Source: CAZCPB01 sp044223975 | GTDB lineage: Bacteria; Planctomycetota; Phycisphaerae; Phycisphaerales; UBA1924 | Assembly: GCA_044223975.1 (NCBI GenBank) | Contig: JBGALI010000019.1 | Span: 46,313 to 110,312 of the forward strand | Reading direction: 5' to 3' | DNA: 64,000 bases | Part shown: positions 35,559 to 43,196 of the stretch, in pieces | How the letters are laid out: every line of letters starts with the position of its first letter | Numbering within the stretch: position 1 is the first letter of the stretch | Notes under the pieces: model-generated | The model's database searches: none | Seen by the model: the letters and a program-made list of their open reading frames with translations, nothing else | What the model was told of the DNA's origin: nothing | Made by a program: the position numbers and the translations under genes

Positions 35559-36755
35559 ATGGCCAAGGGCGTGGTCGTCATCACCGGGGCGGGCGGGTTC
35601 ATCGGCGGGCACCTTGCCGCCAAGTTCCTGAGCGAGGGGTACACGGTCCGGTGCGCGGACATCAAGCCCCTGGACGAGTGGTACCAGGTGCACCGCAAGG
35701 CACAGAACTTCGCCGGCCCGCTCAAGGGCGACTGCCGCGACTTCAAGGTCTGCCGGACGATCTGCAAGGGGGCGAGCGAGGTCTACCAGCTCGCGGCCGA
35801 CATGGGCGGCATGGGCTTCATCGAGAACAACAAGGCGCTGTGCATGCTCAGCGTCCTGACCAACACGCACATGATCCTCGCGGCCCAGGAGGCCGGCATC
35901 GACCGCTTCTTCTACGCGTCCAGCGCCTGCGTCTACAACGCCGACAAGCAGAAGGACCCGAACATCACGGCGCTCAAGGAGGCCGACGCGTACCCGGGCC
36001 TGCCCGAGGACGGCTACGGCTGGGAGAAGCTGTTCAGCGAGCGCATGTGCCGCCACTTCCGCGAGGACTTCGGCATCAACACCCGCGTCGCGCGGTTCCA
36101 CAACGTCTACGGCCCCAACGGCACGTGGGAGGGCGGGCGCGAGAAGGCCCCGGCCGCCATCTGCCGCAAGGTCATCGCCGCCGTGGTCAGCGGCAAGCAC
36201 GAGATCGAGATCTGGGGCGACGGCACGCAGACCCGCTCGTTCATGTACATCGACGACTGCGTGAAGGGCATCCGGATGATCACGCACTCGGACATTCTCG
36301 AGCCGATCAACCTGGGCTCGAGCGAGCTGGTGTCGATCAACCAGCTCGTCGACATCGCCGAAGCGATCGGCAACGTGAAGCTCCAGCGGCACTACAAGCT
36401 CGACGCGCCCAAGGGCGTCGCCGGCCGCAACAGCGACAACACCAAGATCCAGCAGTACCTGGGATGGGAGCCCGATACCCGTCTGAAGGACGGCATGGAG
36501 AAGACCTACCGCTGGATCTACGACGAGTTCACCGCCAAGTACAACGCCAAGACGGCTCACAAGAGCTCGATCAGCACGTTCACCAAGGGCTCGCACCCGA
36601 TCCCGGGCGACGGGTACAACCCCGACAGCCAGTTCAAGGACACCTGGTCGCAGGGCATCCCGGCCGGCTGGGGCGGTGGCAAGAAATCCAAGAAGAGCGC
36701 CGCACGCAAGACCAAGTCCAGCGGCAAGAAGAAAGTCGCCCGCAAGGGGCGGTGA
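35559..36755 (+). CDS. GDP-mannose 3,5-epimerase-like SDR with Lys-rich tail
   Basis: A nucleotide-sugar SDR of 398 residues. It has the NAD loop GAGGFIGGHLA, the diagnostic ADMGGMGFIENNKALCM of plant-type GDP-mannose 3,5-epimerases near residue 82, and YGWEK as the catalytic YxxxK near 150. Further along are RFHNVYGPNGTWEGGREKAP and TRSFMYIDDCVKGI. The predicted product is GDP-L-galactose or a related sugar for surface polysaccharide. After the enzyme core the protein has about 60 extra residues ending in a histone-tail-like run (KKSKKSAARKTKSSGKKK), unusual for this family. ATG 35559 has GGAGG upstream. A strong terminator follows. Confidence 0.85.
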   Translation: MAKGVVVITGAGGFIGGHLAAKFLSEGYTVRCADIKPLDEWYQVHRKAQNFAGPLKGDCRDFKVCRTICKGASEVYQLAADMGGMGFIENNKALCMLSVLTNTHMILAAQEAGIDRFFYASSACVYNADKQKDPNITALKEADAYPGLPEDGYGWEKLFSERMCRHFREDFGINTRVARFHNVYGPNGTWEGGREKAPAAICRKVIAAVVSGKHEIEIWGDGTQTRSFMYIDDCVKGIRMITHSDILEPINLGSSELVSINQLVDIAEAIGNVKLQRHYKLDAPKGVAGRNSDNTKIQQYLGWEPDTRLKDGMEKTYRWIYDEFTAKYNAKTAHKSSISTFTKGSHPIPGDGYNPDSQFKDTWSQGIPAGWGGGKKSKKSAARKTKSSGKKKVARKGR

Positions 36756-36785
36756 TCGCAAGAGCGTCGGGCTGAACATCCAGAG

Positions 36786-36813
36786 CCCCGGCCCCGCAAG
36801 GGCCGGGGTTTTT
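36786..36813 (+). terminator. Rho-independent terminator after the GME-like gene
   Basis: CCCCGGCCC (36786-36794) pairs with GGGCCGGGG (36800-36808) over a 5-base loop and is followed directly by TTTTT. It lies 31 bases after the stop codon. This is the most canonical terminator in the window. Confidence 0.9.
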
Positions 36814-36859
36814 CATTCCTGCCGACCCGCCCTCCCGCGGGGCGAATATCGTTCAGCTC

Positions 36860-38299
36860 GTGGACCCGGACACCACCACCACGCCCGGCCCCGACGCCGC
36901 GCCCGCACGCAGCTCCACCGTGGACCTGGTGGATGCGCTCAGCGCCGCGCTGCAGCGGAGCGAGCGCCTGAGGATCTGGCTGGTCGCGGGCCTGGTCGGC
37001 GTGATGGCGACGATCACCATCGTGCGCCACATGCTGGGCGGGGCCATCCTGGTGGGCCGCACGTTCACGGCGACGCTGGCCCTGGCGGTCGTCACGGGCG
37101 CCCTGGCGCTCATCGGCGCGTACCTCGTCGGGAAGGCGGAGCGCGAGAAGCGCCTGCTGCCGGGGTGGTTCTGGGCCCTGACGGTGGTCGTCGACACGGC
37201 GCTGCCGTCGGCGCTGATGGTGGTGCTGCTGACGACGTCCGACCTTGAGCCGTTGCGGGCGGTGACAGCGCCGGCGATCCTCGTGTACCCCATCCTGGCG
37301 TGCGCCAGCGTTCTCCGCCTGCGGCCGGAATTGTGCGTGCTCGGCGCCGTGCTGGCGGGCGTGCAGCACGGCGCGCTCACGTCGTGGGCGGTGCACGCCA
37401 CACCCGGCCTGGGACCGGGGCTGGCGCAGGTCGCTTACTCGTACACGGCGGCGGTGGTGATCGCGTGGCTGGTCGCGGCGTTCGTGTCGGGCGCGGTGCG
37501 CACGCACGTGATCGCGGGCCTCCGCGAGGCGCGGGTGCGGGCCGAGCTCGTGGGCGTGCGCGAAAAGCTCGACCTGGCGCGGAGCATCCAGGCCGGGCTG
37601 CTGCCGCGCGAGCCGCTGCGGCTGGACCGCTTCGAGGTCGTCGGGTTCAACCGCCCGGCCGACGAGACCGGCGGCGACTACTACGACTGGGTCCCTCTTC
37701 CCGACGGGCGTGTGGCGGTGATGATCGCGGACGTAACGGGTCACGGGATCGGCCCTGCGATCCTGATGGCCGTCTGCCGCGCATACGCGCGGGCGACGGT
37801 CCCGACCACCAACGGTCTGGCACACGCGATGGCCCGGCTGAACGGGCTGGTGAGCGACGACTTCACGGAAGGCCGGTTCGTAACTCTGGCGCTCGCGCTC
37901 CTGAACCCGGCCACCGGCGAGATCGACCTGATCTCCGCCGGGCACGGGCCGACGCTGCTCTTCCGCGCCGGCACCAGAACCGTCGAATCGTTCGGCGGCG
38001 ACGGCCCCCCGCTGGGGATCGCGCCCGGAATTGACTTCGATCACCCCACGCGCCTGAAGCTCGAGCCGGGGGATTCGCTGCTCCTGTCCACCGACGGGTT
38101 TATGGAGACCGGCCGGACGGACGGGGCCCAGTACGGCACATCGGCCCTGTCAGAATCGCTGCTGCGCCACGCCCACCGCCCGTTGGAAGAGATCCCCCAG
38201 GCCCTGGACCGCGACCGGGAGGCCTTCGCGGCCGGCGAGCCCCAGCACGATGACGTCACGGCCGTGCTGGTCCGGTGCATCGCTCCGCGGCAGAAATAG
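36860..38299 (+). CDS. Membrane-bound SpoIIE/RsbU-type PP2C serine phosphatase
   Basis: A protein of 479 residues starting at GTG 36860. Five or six hydrophobic segments (residues about 40-215) form a membrane sensor. A linker coiled coil (LREARVRAELVGVREKLDLA) leads to a PP2C phosphatase domain with SIQAGLLPREPL, ETGGDYYDWVPLPDG, IADVTGHGIGPAILMA and LLSTDGFMETG, which carry the metal-binding aspartates. RsbU-type enzymes dephosphorylate anti-anti-sigma factors in partner-switching control of stress or developmental sigma factors. No kinase or anti-anti-sigma gene is adjacent, so its target is unknown. A TATCGT hexamer ends 7 bases before the GTG, which would fit a leaderless transcript. Confidence 0.9.
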   Translation: MDPDTTTTPGPDAAPARSSTVDLVDALSAALQRSERLRIWLVAGLVGVMATITIVRHMLGGAILVGRTFTATLALAVVTGALALIGAYLVGKAEREKRLLPGWFWALTVVVDTALPSALMVVLLTTSDLEPLRAVTAPAILVYPILACASVLRLRPELCVLGAVLAGVQHGALTSWAVHATPGLGPGLAQVAYSYTAAVVIAWLVAAFVSGAVRTHVIAGLREARVRAELVGVREKLDLARSIQAGLLPREPLRLDRFEVVGFNRPADETGGDYYDWVPLPDGRVAVMIADVTGHGIGPAILMAVCRAYARATVPTTNGLAHAMARLNGLVSDDFTEGRFVTLALALLNPATGEIDLISAGHGPTLLFRAGTRTVESFGGDGPPLGIAPGIDFDHPTRLKLEPGDSLLLSTDGFMETGRTDGAQYGTSALSESLLRHAHRPLEEIPQALDRDREAFAAGEPQHDDVTAVLVRCIAPRQK

Positions 38300-38393
38300 C
38301 CCCTCCCCCGCGCCGTCCCGATTCTCCGCGCGGGCGGGGGTGTTCACGCCGATCTATTCTCTCTTCCCCGGAATGCCGGGCGAGGATCCCCAC

Positions 38394-39635
38394 GTGCCCA
38401 AACCCACCTTCCTCATCATCTCCCAGGTCTACGTCCCCGACCCCGCCAGCGTCGGCCAGCACGTCGCGGACGCGGCCGAGGAAATGGCCCGGCGCGGCTA
38501 CCGCGTCGTGGTGTACGCCGCGGCGCGCGGGTACGAGGACCCCTCAAAGCAGTACGCGTCGCGCGAGATGCGCAACGGCGTTGACGTGCGGCGCCTGCCC
38601 CTGTCGAGCTTCGGCAAGGGGTCGATCGCGGTGCGCCTCTTTGCCCAGTGGCTCTTCCTGATCCAGGCGTCGATCCGCGGGCTGTTCACTCGCGGGCTGT
38701 GCGGGATCATGGTGTCGACCAGCCCGCCGTTCTGCGGAGTCGGCGGCGTGTTCATCTCGCTGCTCCGCGGCGTGCCGCTCAAGTACTGGCTGATGGACCT
38801 CAACCCCGACCAGATGGTCGCGATGAAGGTGCTGGGGGAGAAGTCGCTCCCGGTGCGCGTCTTTGACATGTTCAACCGCTGGACGCTGCGGCGCTCCAGC
38901 GACATCGTCGTGCTCGACCGCTTCATGGGCGCGCGGGTGCAGAAGAAGCTCGACGTCGCCGCCAAGACCGCGACCATGCCGCCGTGGCCGCACGAGGACA
39001 AGCTCGAGCGCATCCCCCACGCCGAGAACCCGTTCCGCGCCGAGCAGAAGCTGGGCGATCAGACGACTGGCAAGTTCGTCGTGATGTACTCCGGCAACCA
39101 CTCGCCGGCCAACCCGATCCGCACGCTGCTCGACGCCGCGGAGCGCCTGCAGGACAATGACCGCCTCGTCGTCATGTGCATCGGCGGCGGTGGCGGCAAG
39201 AAGGAGGTCGAGGAGAAGGTCGCCAAGGGCGTGAAGAACATCCGCTCCCTGCCGTACCAGCCCTTCGACAAGATCCGCTTCTCGCTCTCCGCGGCCGACG
39301 TGCATGTGGTCTCGATCGGCGACTCCGTCGTGGGCATCGTGCACCCGTGCAAGGTGTACGGGGCCATGGCGGTGTCGCGGCCGATCCTCCTGCTGGGCCC
39401 CACGCCGTGCCACGTCTCGGACCTGATCGAGCGGCACAGGGTGGGATGGCACATCAACCACGGCGATGTGGACGGCGCCGAGCGCGTGCTGAAGGAAATG
39501 ATGGCCACGCCGCGCGAAGAGCTCGAAGCCATGGGGCACCGGGCCGCGGAGGTGATCGCCGGATCGCTCAGCAAGCGCGAGCTGATGAAGAAGTTCTGCG
39601 ATGTGCTGCAGCGCGGGCTGCCTTCCCCGAACTGA
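38394..39635 (+). CDS. GT4 family glycosyltransferase, WcaI/WbuB-like
   Basis: A GT-B glycosyltransferase of 413 residues. It begins PKPTFLIISQVYVPDPASVG and continues with the WbuB/WcaI-type YWLMDLNPDQMVAMKVLGE. The C-terminal half has VVMYSGNHSPANPIRTLLDA, IRSLPYQPFDKIRFSLSAAD and VVGIVHPCKVYGAMAVSRP, where the second glutamate of the usual EX7E is replaced, as in this subgroup. The start at GTG 38394 is chosen because GAGGA lies 7 bases upstream; ATG 38373 is an in-frame alternative. It stands alone between the phosphatase and cysteine desulfurase genes and may serve the same polysaccharide as the GDP-sugar enzymes nearby. Confidence 0.85.
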   Translation: MPKPTFLIISQVYVPDPASVGQHVADAAEEMARRGYRVVVYAAARGYEDPSKQYASREMRNGVDVRRLPLSSFGKGSIAVRLFAQWLFLIQASIRGLFTRGLCGIMVSTSPPFCGVGGVFISLLRGVPLKYWLMDLNPDQMVAMKVLGEKSLPVRVFDMFNRWTLRRSSDIVVLDRFMGARVQKKLDVAAKTATMPPWPHEDKLERIPHAENPFRAEQKLGDQTTGKFVVMYSGNHSPANPIRTLLDAAERLQDNDRLVVMCIGGGGGKKEVEEKVAKGVKNIRSLPYQPFDKIRFSLSAADVHVVSIGDSVVGIVHPCKVYGAMAVSRPILLLGPTPCHVSDLIERHRVGWHINHGDVDGAERVLKEMMATPREELEAMGHRAAEVIAGSLSKRELMKKFCDVLQRGLPSPN

Positions 39636-39650
39636 TCGTTCCCCGCGGGT

Positions 39651-40889
39651 TCACGCCGTCATCGAGCGCGAGAGCGTGCGCACGCAGTCGAGCACGATCT
39701 CGGCGGCGCGGTCGACCTCGTCTTGCGTGGTGAACCGCGAGATGCTGAAGCGCAGCGAGCCGTGGGCCCGCTCCTGGGGCACGCCCATCGCCAGGAGCAC
39801 CGGCGAGGGATCGAGCGAGCCCGACGAGCACGCGGCACCGGCCGAGGCCCACACGCCGCGCTCGCTCAGCAGCAGCAGCAGCGCCTCGGCCTCCAGGCGC
39901 GGGAAGGCGATGTTGGTGGTGTTCCACAGGCGCGGGCGAGCGTCGGCGTGCACGCCGGGCAGATCGCTCGGGCCGTTGATCGACGCCTCCGGCAGCGCCG
40001 AGAGAATGCGCTGCTCGAATCGGTCGCGGAGCGCCGCACCCGCATCGCGACGCGACGGGCCCTCCAGCCACTTCAGTGCTTCCTCTGCCGCGGCACCAAA
40101 GCCCGCAATCCCAGGAACGTTCTCGGTCCCGCCGCGCCGACCCAGTTCCTGCGTGCCGTGGATCACGGGGCGGAGCTTCGTGCCCGGACGGATCCACAGG
40201 GCCCCCAATCCCTTGGGGCCGTGGAGCTTGTGAGCAGACACGGCGAGCAGATCAAACGGACTGTCTTCCTCCACGCTTACGGGTCGCTTCCCGACCCACT
40301 GCACGCCGTCGCACAGAAGCGGCACGCGCCGTGCGCGGCAGGCCTCTCCGATCTCGCGCAGCGGCTGGACCGCGCCGGTCTCGTTGTTGGCCCACTGCAC
40401 GCAGACCAGCGCCGTCGTTGGGTCCATGAGTGCGGCCACGCTCGCCGGGTCAACCACGCCCCCCTGCTGCAGACCCGCCCAGCGCACGCGGACGCGCCCG
40501 GCCTTCTCGAGGTCTTCGACGAGGTCGCGCACGCACGCGTGCTCGATCCGCGAGGTGATGAGCGAGGGACGCACCTCGACGCTCGCCGATGGTTGAACCG
40601 TCGCCGCGGCCCCGCGCTCACGCGTGGGGTTCGCACGCCAAACCGCCAGCACGCCGCGGATGGCCAGGTCGATCGACTCGGTGCCACCGGACGTGAAGAC
40701 AATGTCGCGCGGGGCGGCCCCGATCAGCGCGGCAACCTTCTCCCGGGCAAGTTCGATCTCGTGACGCGCGGCCTGCCCCGCCCGGTGCACGCTGGAAGGA
40801 TTGTGCCACACCTCGCGCAGGGCCCGCTCGACGGCGGCGACGGCGGCATCGCTGGGGCGGGTGGTCGCGTTGGAATCAAGGTCGATGAC
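39651..40889 (-). CDS. Cysteine desulfurase (IscS/NifS type) lacking a standard start codon
   Basis: A PLP enzyme of about 412 residues that releases sulfur from cysteine for Fe-S clusters or tRNA thiolation. The PLP lysine is in SAHKLHGPKGLG and the sulfur-accepting cysteine in AGAACSSGSLDP. The N-terminal signature DLDSNATTRPSDAAV is encoded at about 40883-40840, but no in-frame ATG, GTG or TTG exists upstream of it; the first standard start is a GTG at 40811, which would delete the conserved N-terminal strand. The frame upstream is open for many codons. Either a non-standard start such as ATC near 40886 is used, or an indel hides the true start. The end at 40889 marks the expected start region, not a proven codon. 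Confidence 0.8.
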   Translation of the reverse strand, partial: VIDLDSNATTRPSDAAVAAVERALREVWHNPSSVHRAGQAARHEIELAREKVAALIGAAPRDIVFTSGGTESIDLAIRGVLAVWRANPTRERGAAATVQPSASVEVRPSLITSRIEHACVRDLVEDLEKAGRVRVRWAGLQQGGVVDPASVAALMDPTTALVCVQWANNETGAVQPLREIGEACRARRVPLLCDGVQWVGKRPVSVEEDSPFDLLAVSAHKLHGPKGLGALWIRPGTKLRPVIHGTQELGRRGGTENVPGIAGFGAAAEEALKWLEGPSRRDAGAALRDRFEQRILSALPEASINGPSDLPGVHADARPRLWNTTNIAFPRLEAEALLLLLSERGVWASAGAACSSGSLDPSPVLLAMGVPQERAHGSLRFSISRFTTQDEVDRAAEIVLDCVRTLSRSMTA

Positions 40890-41062
40890 CGAAAGGGTAG
40901 GAACGGGACGTGTTTGGCGAGCCCCGGTGCTCCCGGGCTGCCTGAACGGCAGGCCGTTCGTACGATATCCGGACCCTCACCCGCGCCGGACGCTCCCAGG
41001 GGCCTGAAAGCCCGGCCGGAGTTCGGCCAATCATCAGGCGGGGATTGAATCGGGGAAATTGC

Positions 41063-42259
41063 ATGCGCTCCAAGCGTCAGTTCTTTTCGGGTGTTCCCTT
41101 CTCGCTCGCCGTGGCCGCGCTGGCCGCGATGGCGTCGCGCGCCCCCGCCCAGAGCGAGGCCGCCGCCGATGCGGGCTCGTGGAAAGACACGGCGGCCCGA
41201 TGGCGGGACCGCCTGATCGCTCAGGCGGGCGAGCTTGAATCCAGCTCCAAGGCGTTCGTCGTCAAGCACCTGGGCGATCAGCCCCCGATGGTGCGCCTGC
41301 GCGGCCTGTACCGGCTCGAGACCCCCGTCGCGGAGGCGCCGGTGTGGACCGCGCTGGCGGAGGGGGAGAAGACGCCGTCGCGGGTCGTGCTGCTCGTGCA
41401 CGGGCTCGACGAGATCGGCGACCTGTGGAACGACCTTGCCGCGCCCCTCGCGGCCGACCCGCGGATCTCCGGGGCGGGGATCATGCGGTTTGAGTACCCC
41501 AACGATCAGGCGATCGCGCGCTCGGCCGACGAGCTCGACGCGGCGCTCAAGGAACTTCGTCTCCGCGGCACGGCACGCGTGGACCTGGTGTGCCATTCCA
41601 TGGGCGGGCTGGTCGCCCGCGATGCGCTCACGCGCCAGGGGCTGTACGCCGGCTCGGCCCGCGGCCACTCCGACCGCCCCGACCTCACCTCGATCGTGAT
41701 GCTCGGCACGCCCAACGCCGGCTCGCCCTTGGCCAAGCTGCAGTCGCTGGGGCAGATACGCGAGCAGGTGCTGCGCTGGGTCGACTCGGACAATCACAAC
41801 GTCCGCGACCTGTTCCGCGACGGGGGCGACGGCGACGGGCAGGCCGGCGACGACCTGATGCCCGGCTCGCCCTACTTGGCCGAGCTGAACACCCGCCCGC
41901 TGCCGCCGGAATCGGAGATCCCCATCACCGTCGTGATCGGTCGCGTCACCACGGCGGAAGACCTGCGGCTCGACAAGGCCCTGGAATCTCCCACGACCGT
42001 GAAGATCCTCGGGGAGGAGCGGACGGAAAAGCTGCTGGATGCCTGCCGCCGGTTCACGCGCGAACTGGGCGACGGCGTCGTGGCGTGCTCGTCGGCGTAC
42101 CTCGAAGGGGCCAAGACGGTGTTCGTGATCGAAGCGACGCACCGGAGCATGGTCCGCACGCTGCGCACCGAGACCGCGGCTCGCGAGGTTCTCGACGCCG
42201 GCCCGGCGCCGCAGCCGCCGGGGATCCGGATCGTGCTGGACTCGCTGGCGGGGACCTGA
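41063..42259 (+). CDS. Exported alpha/beta hydrolase, lipase/esterase-like
   Basis: A protein of 398 residues with a signal peptide (FSLAVAALAAMASRAPAQ). The hydrolase fold shows VVLLVHGLDEIGDLWND (oxyanion strand) and the nucleophile elbow VCHSMGGLVARDAL near residue 180. MLGTPNAGSP follows, as in PGAP1-like and triacylglycerol lipases, and the histidine is probably the one in IEATHRSMV near residue 360. It should act in the periplasm or outside on lipid esters. ATG 41063 with GGGGAAA upstream is preferred to TTG 41045. It is divergent from the cysteine desulfurase gene. Confidence 0.82.
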   Translation: MRSKRQFFSGVPFSLAVAALAAMASRAPAQSEAAADAGSWKDTAARWRDRLIAQAGELESSSKAFVVKHLGDQPPMVRLRGLYRLETPVAEAPVWTALAEGEKTPSRVVLLVHGLDEIGDLWNDLAAPLAADPRISGAGIMRFEYPNDQAIARSADELDAALKELRLRGTARVDLVCHSMGGLVARDALTRQGLYAGSARGHSDRPDLTSIVMLGTPNAGSPLAKLQSLGQIREQVLRWVDSDNHNVRDLFRDGGDGDGQAGDDLMPGSPYLAELNTRPLPPESEIPITVVIGRVTTAEDLRLDKALESPTTVKILGEERTEKLLDACRRFTRELGDGVVACSSAYLEGAKTVFVIEATHRSMVRTLRTETAAREVLDAGPAPQPPGIRIVLDSLAGT

Positions 42260-42355
42260 AACCGGCCTCACGCCTTCGTCGACCGTCGGACGAACGTCGC
42301 ACGAATCGGGGCCGGAACGGGGCCGGATCGCTTATTCAGGGCATCCGTGCGCTGG

Positions 42356-42361
42356 TAGACT
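42356..42361 (+). promoter_or_regulatory. -10-like hexamer 7 bases before a start codon
   Basis: TAGACT in the context GGTAGACT ends 7 bases before GTG 42369, with a possible TTATTC -35 18 bases upstream. The gene has no Shine-Dalgarno, so a leaderless message is plausible. Confidence 0.35.
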
Positions 42362-42368
42362 GCCCCCC

Positions 42369-43046
42369 GTGGCCCAGCGGCGGCACCATTACGAGCAGGC
42401 CTTCGAGCAGTACCTCCGCGCCGAGCGGGTGCCGTACGTCGCGGTGGACGAGGCCAAGAAGGCGCTCATGCCCGAGGGCTCGCCGCTGACGGTCCGCGCC
42501 GCGGACGACCCGGGGCGCGAGTCCTCGCTCAAGTCGTTCGACTTCGTGCTGTACGGCGCGTCGGACTCCGGCCGCTCCGGCGACGGGCGTGCCAGCAACC
42601 TGCTGGTCGAGGTGAAGGGACGGCGCGTGGCGGGCTCGGCACGCGGGGCCCCGGGCGCCCTGCGCTCGCCGCGCCTGGAGTCGTGGGTCACGCTCGAGGA
42701 TGTGCGGTCGCTCCGAACGTGGGCGGGTCTCTTCGGCCCTGAGTTCCTTGCCGCGTTCGTGTTTCTCTACTGGTGCGAGGACCAGCCCCCCGACGCGCTG
42801 TTCCAGGAGGTCTTCGAGCACCGCGGCCGGTGGTACGCGGTCCGCGCGGTGACGGTCGAGCGGTACGCCGCGGCCATGAAGACGCGCAGCCCACGCTGGG
42901 GAACCGTGCACGTTCCCGGCCCCGTCTTCGAGCGGATCAGCCAGCCCCTGCTTCCCGTGGTGGCGGGCGTGCGGCGCCTGGCGGAAGGGTTCACCGGCGC
43001 TTCGCCCTTCGACCCCGGGCCTGAGTGGCCGGCCATGGAGCGGTAA
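42369..43046 (+). CDS. HYExAFE family protein with PD-(D/E)XK-like motif
   Basis: A protein of 225 residues. It opens RRHHYEQAFEQYLRAERVPY followed by VAVDEAKKALMPE, the signature of the planctomycete HYExAFE family of unknown function. An acidic residue in SFDFVLYG and then LLVEVKGRRV give the D-x(n)-ExK pattern of PD-(D/E)XK nucleases, so a nuclease or nuclease-derived role is possible. The second half is helical with aromatic patches (FLYWCEDQPPDALFQEVFEH). It has no signal peptide. The start at GTG 42369 follows a -10-like hexamer at 7 bases. It is convergent with the metalloprotease gene. Confidence 0.8.
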   Translation: MAQRRHHYEQAFEQYLRAERVPYVAVDEAKKALMPEGSPLTVRAADDPGRESSLKSFDFVLYGASDSGRSGDGRASNLLVEVKGRRVAGSARGAPGALRSPRLESWVTLEDVRSLRTWAGLFGPEFLAAFVFLYWCEDQPPDALFQEVFEHRGRWYAVRAVTVERYAAAMKTRSPRWGTVHVPGPVFERISQPLLPVVAGVRRLAEGFTGASPFDPGPEWPAMER

Positions 43047-43125
43047 AGGCGCGCGAGCGATGAAGGACCGGGCCCGCCCGCGGCGACGAGCGTCACGCAA
43101 GCGCCACGGGCCCCGGCGTGGTCAT

Positions 43126-43159
43126 AAAAAAACCGGCGCGGCTGGTGTGCCGCGCCGGT
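43126..43159 (-). terminator. Rho-independent terminator for the metalloprotease gene
   Basis: On the minus strand ACCGGCGCGGC pairs with GCCGCGCCGGT over a 6-base loop, then a run of seven T follows (A7 at 43126-43132 on the + strand). The 11-bp stem lies about 40 bases past the stop at 43197. Confidence 0.9.
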
Positions 43160-43196
43160 CGAAGGATCGCTGGAATCGAACCGCTCGTGCGTCGGC

